Below, piece after piece: positions 63,188 through 64,000 of a stretch of 64,000 nucleotides of DNA. Every line of letters begins with the position of its first letter. Position 1 is the stretch's first letter. A program made the position numbers and the translations under genes. Below the pieces are notes generated by a model. That model ran no database searches, was not told the DNA's origin, and saw only the letters and a program-made list of their open reading frames with translations. The DNA is from Paludibacteraceae bacterium (GTDB taxonomy: Bacteria > Bacteroidota > Bacteroidia > Bacteroidales > Paludibacteraceae): assembly GCA_017461505.1 (NCBI GenBank), contig JAFTXV010000007.1, forward strand, positions 558,001-622,000, read 5' to 3'.

Positions 63188-63284
63188 AGTGGTGTGGTGC
63201 CTTGCTCTGCAAAAAGTGTTCGCCTTCGGAGGGGTACTGCTGCGGGTTACACCTCTGCTATCAACGGACAAAGTGCAAAGAGTT

Positions 63285-63332
63285 CTAAGGCAGAAACTGC
63301 TTCAGGAATAAGCGATGTTTGTTGGTATCCAT
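63285..63332 (-). pseudogene. Possible remnant of an AbiEii-type toxin gene
   Basis: An ATG 4 bp after the AbiEi stop opens a 15-codon frame, MDTNKHRLFLKQFLP, then a stop. Position and the start MDxNKHR resemble an AbiEii nucleotidyltransferase toxin. The next 200 bp contain no continuation in any frame that I can recognise, and a terminator follows. This is a weak call. Confidence 0.3.
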
Positions 63333-63336
63333 AGTG

Positions 63337-63897
63337 TTATACTTTGAGTAGCGCTTCCACGCGTTTGGTGAGTATCTTTGAGTTATATGTTGGTAATATC
63401 TGTCGAATCAACTCCTTGTTCAGCGGATGTAGATTGTCAAAATAGCATTGTCCTGCGCTGAGATAAACCATATCCAAGAATGCACGCTCTGGCGTGGCAA
63501 TAGCGATATTGTCGCGTTGCTCAATGCCTAACATGTTTGCCCATATCATAGGATTAATCTTGCGGAACACATACGCACGACCATCTACCTCAATGGTGCG
63601 ATTTTGGTAACTGATACAAGTAATCTCCGAACTATATTGAAAGGTAATACCCGCGCGAGCAAGCACATATTCCAACGATATATATGATGGACTTAGCAAA
63701 GTACATGCCATCTCCTGCTCATTGTATTTGGGCTTGGTATAGATACCTTTGCGAGGATTGAGAAGCACTCCTTTTTTGGCATAATATATCAAGGAGCGCG
63801 AAAGAGAATCTCTATCGCGTGTATCATCTTTTAGCGCCAGCCATTGTGATGTAAAGACTGTTCTTGAGTTGGATAATATTGTACTTAAAACATCCAT
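63337..63897 (-). CDS. AbiEi-like type IV antitoxin/transcriptional regulator
   Basis: A 186-residue protein. The start MDVLSTIL (63897) is favoured over an upstream ATG at 63939 because the promoter overlaps the latter. The N-terminal winged-helix part has FTSQWLALKDDTRDRDSLSR and LIYYAKKGVLLNPRKGIYTK. The central part has the family motif SYISLEYVLARAGI, followed by ATPERAFLDMVYL. This matches AbiEi, which represses its operon and counteracts the AbiEii nucleotidyltransferase toxin. No intact AbiEii gene follows on the minus strand, so the regulator appears to be an orphan. Confidence 0.78.
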   Translation of the reverse strand: MDVLSTILSNSRTVFTSQWLALKDDTRDRDSLSRSLIYYAKKGVLLNPRKGIYTKPKYNEQEMACTLLSPSYISLEYVLARAGITFQYSSEITCISYQNRTIEVDGRAYVFRKINPMIWANMLGIEQRDNIAIATPERAFLDMVYLSAGQCYFDNLHPLNKELIRQILPTYNSKILTKRVEALLKV

Positions 63898-63936
63898 TGT
63901 GAGCTGTAACTGCAAATAATTTGTATTTTCAGCGCA

Positions 63937-63967
63937 CAAAATTACTTCTTTTATTTCAAATACGCAA
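63937..63967 (-). promoter_or_regulatory. Promoter of the AbiEi-like gene
   Basis: Minus-strand TAATTTTG (63937-63944) with TTG (63965-63967) 20 bp upstream. It decides the start codon at 63897. Confidence 0.75.
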
Positions 63968-64000
63968 GTATTTTTGAAAAAAACTGCAATTTTCAGGCTC

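Overview
The window is chromosomal DNA from a member of the Bacteroidota, most likely order Bacteroidales. Many genes are preceded by the Bacteroidota promoter pair (TTTG or TTG, about 20 bp, TAnnTTTG). Almost no gene has a Shine-Dalgarno sequence. There is a SusC/SusD pair, duplicated ExbD, and a type IX secretion system (T9SS) with large secreted substrates. A T9SS argues against Bacteroides itself; genus and species cannot be fixed from the sequence alone.

Layout. 1-1359: 3' part of a PorW/SprE-like T9SS gene. 1446-4569: tRNA-Met, an ExbB/ExbD energiser operon and tRNA-Ser(GGA). 4825-10690: minus-strand operon panD-tgt-LptG-like-rlmL-queA-tatD, which contains two queuosine genes. 10932-11016: tRNA-Ser(TGA). 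11525-30212: the str-S10-spc-alpha ribosomal superoperon, 35 genes from rpsL to rplQ, with fusA, secY, map, infA and rpoA. 30446-41227: a single 10.6-kb gene for a 3,545-residue T9SS-secreted modular protein. 41312-51090: a four-gene surface operon with two paralogous outer-membrane barrels (one an OmpA fusion with a KKAAQ repeat) and two paralogous T9SS-secreted proteins. 51189-52594: AAA/DUF4143 ATPase behind three 33-bp direct repeats. 52630-58055: the SusC/SusD locus. 58174-63967: accessory region with a lipoprotein-like small protein, two paralogous small genes, Fic, a compact sigma factor, a RepA-like ATPase, an XRE regulator and an orphan AbiEi-type regulator.

Main discovery: the SusC gene is cut by a 292-bp invertible segment (52740-53031) bounded by 17-bp inverted repeats (16/17 matches). 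The start codon, signal peptide and first half of the N-terminal carboxypeptidase-regulatory-like domain lie on the minus strand, while the rest of SusC lies on the plus strand. Flipping the segment restores one in-frame 1,119-residue SusC (residue motif TSNGTI at the join) behind a fixed promoter outside the segment. The deposited orientation is therefore the OFF state of a phase switch. No recombinase is encoded in the window.

A second theme is short-unit tandem repeats (7-, 8-, 9- and 11-bp units) in many intergenic gaps. One heptamer family also occurs in frame inside two genes: queA, as about 13 extra residues, and the RepA-like ATPase.
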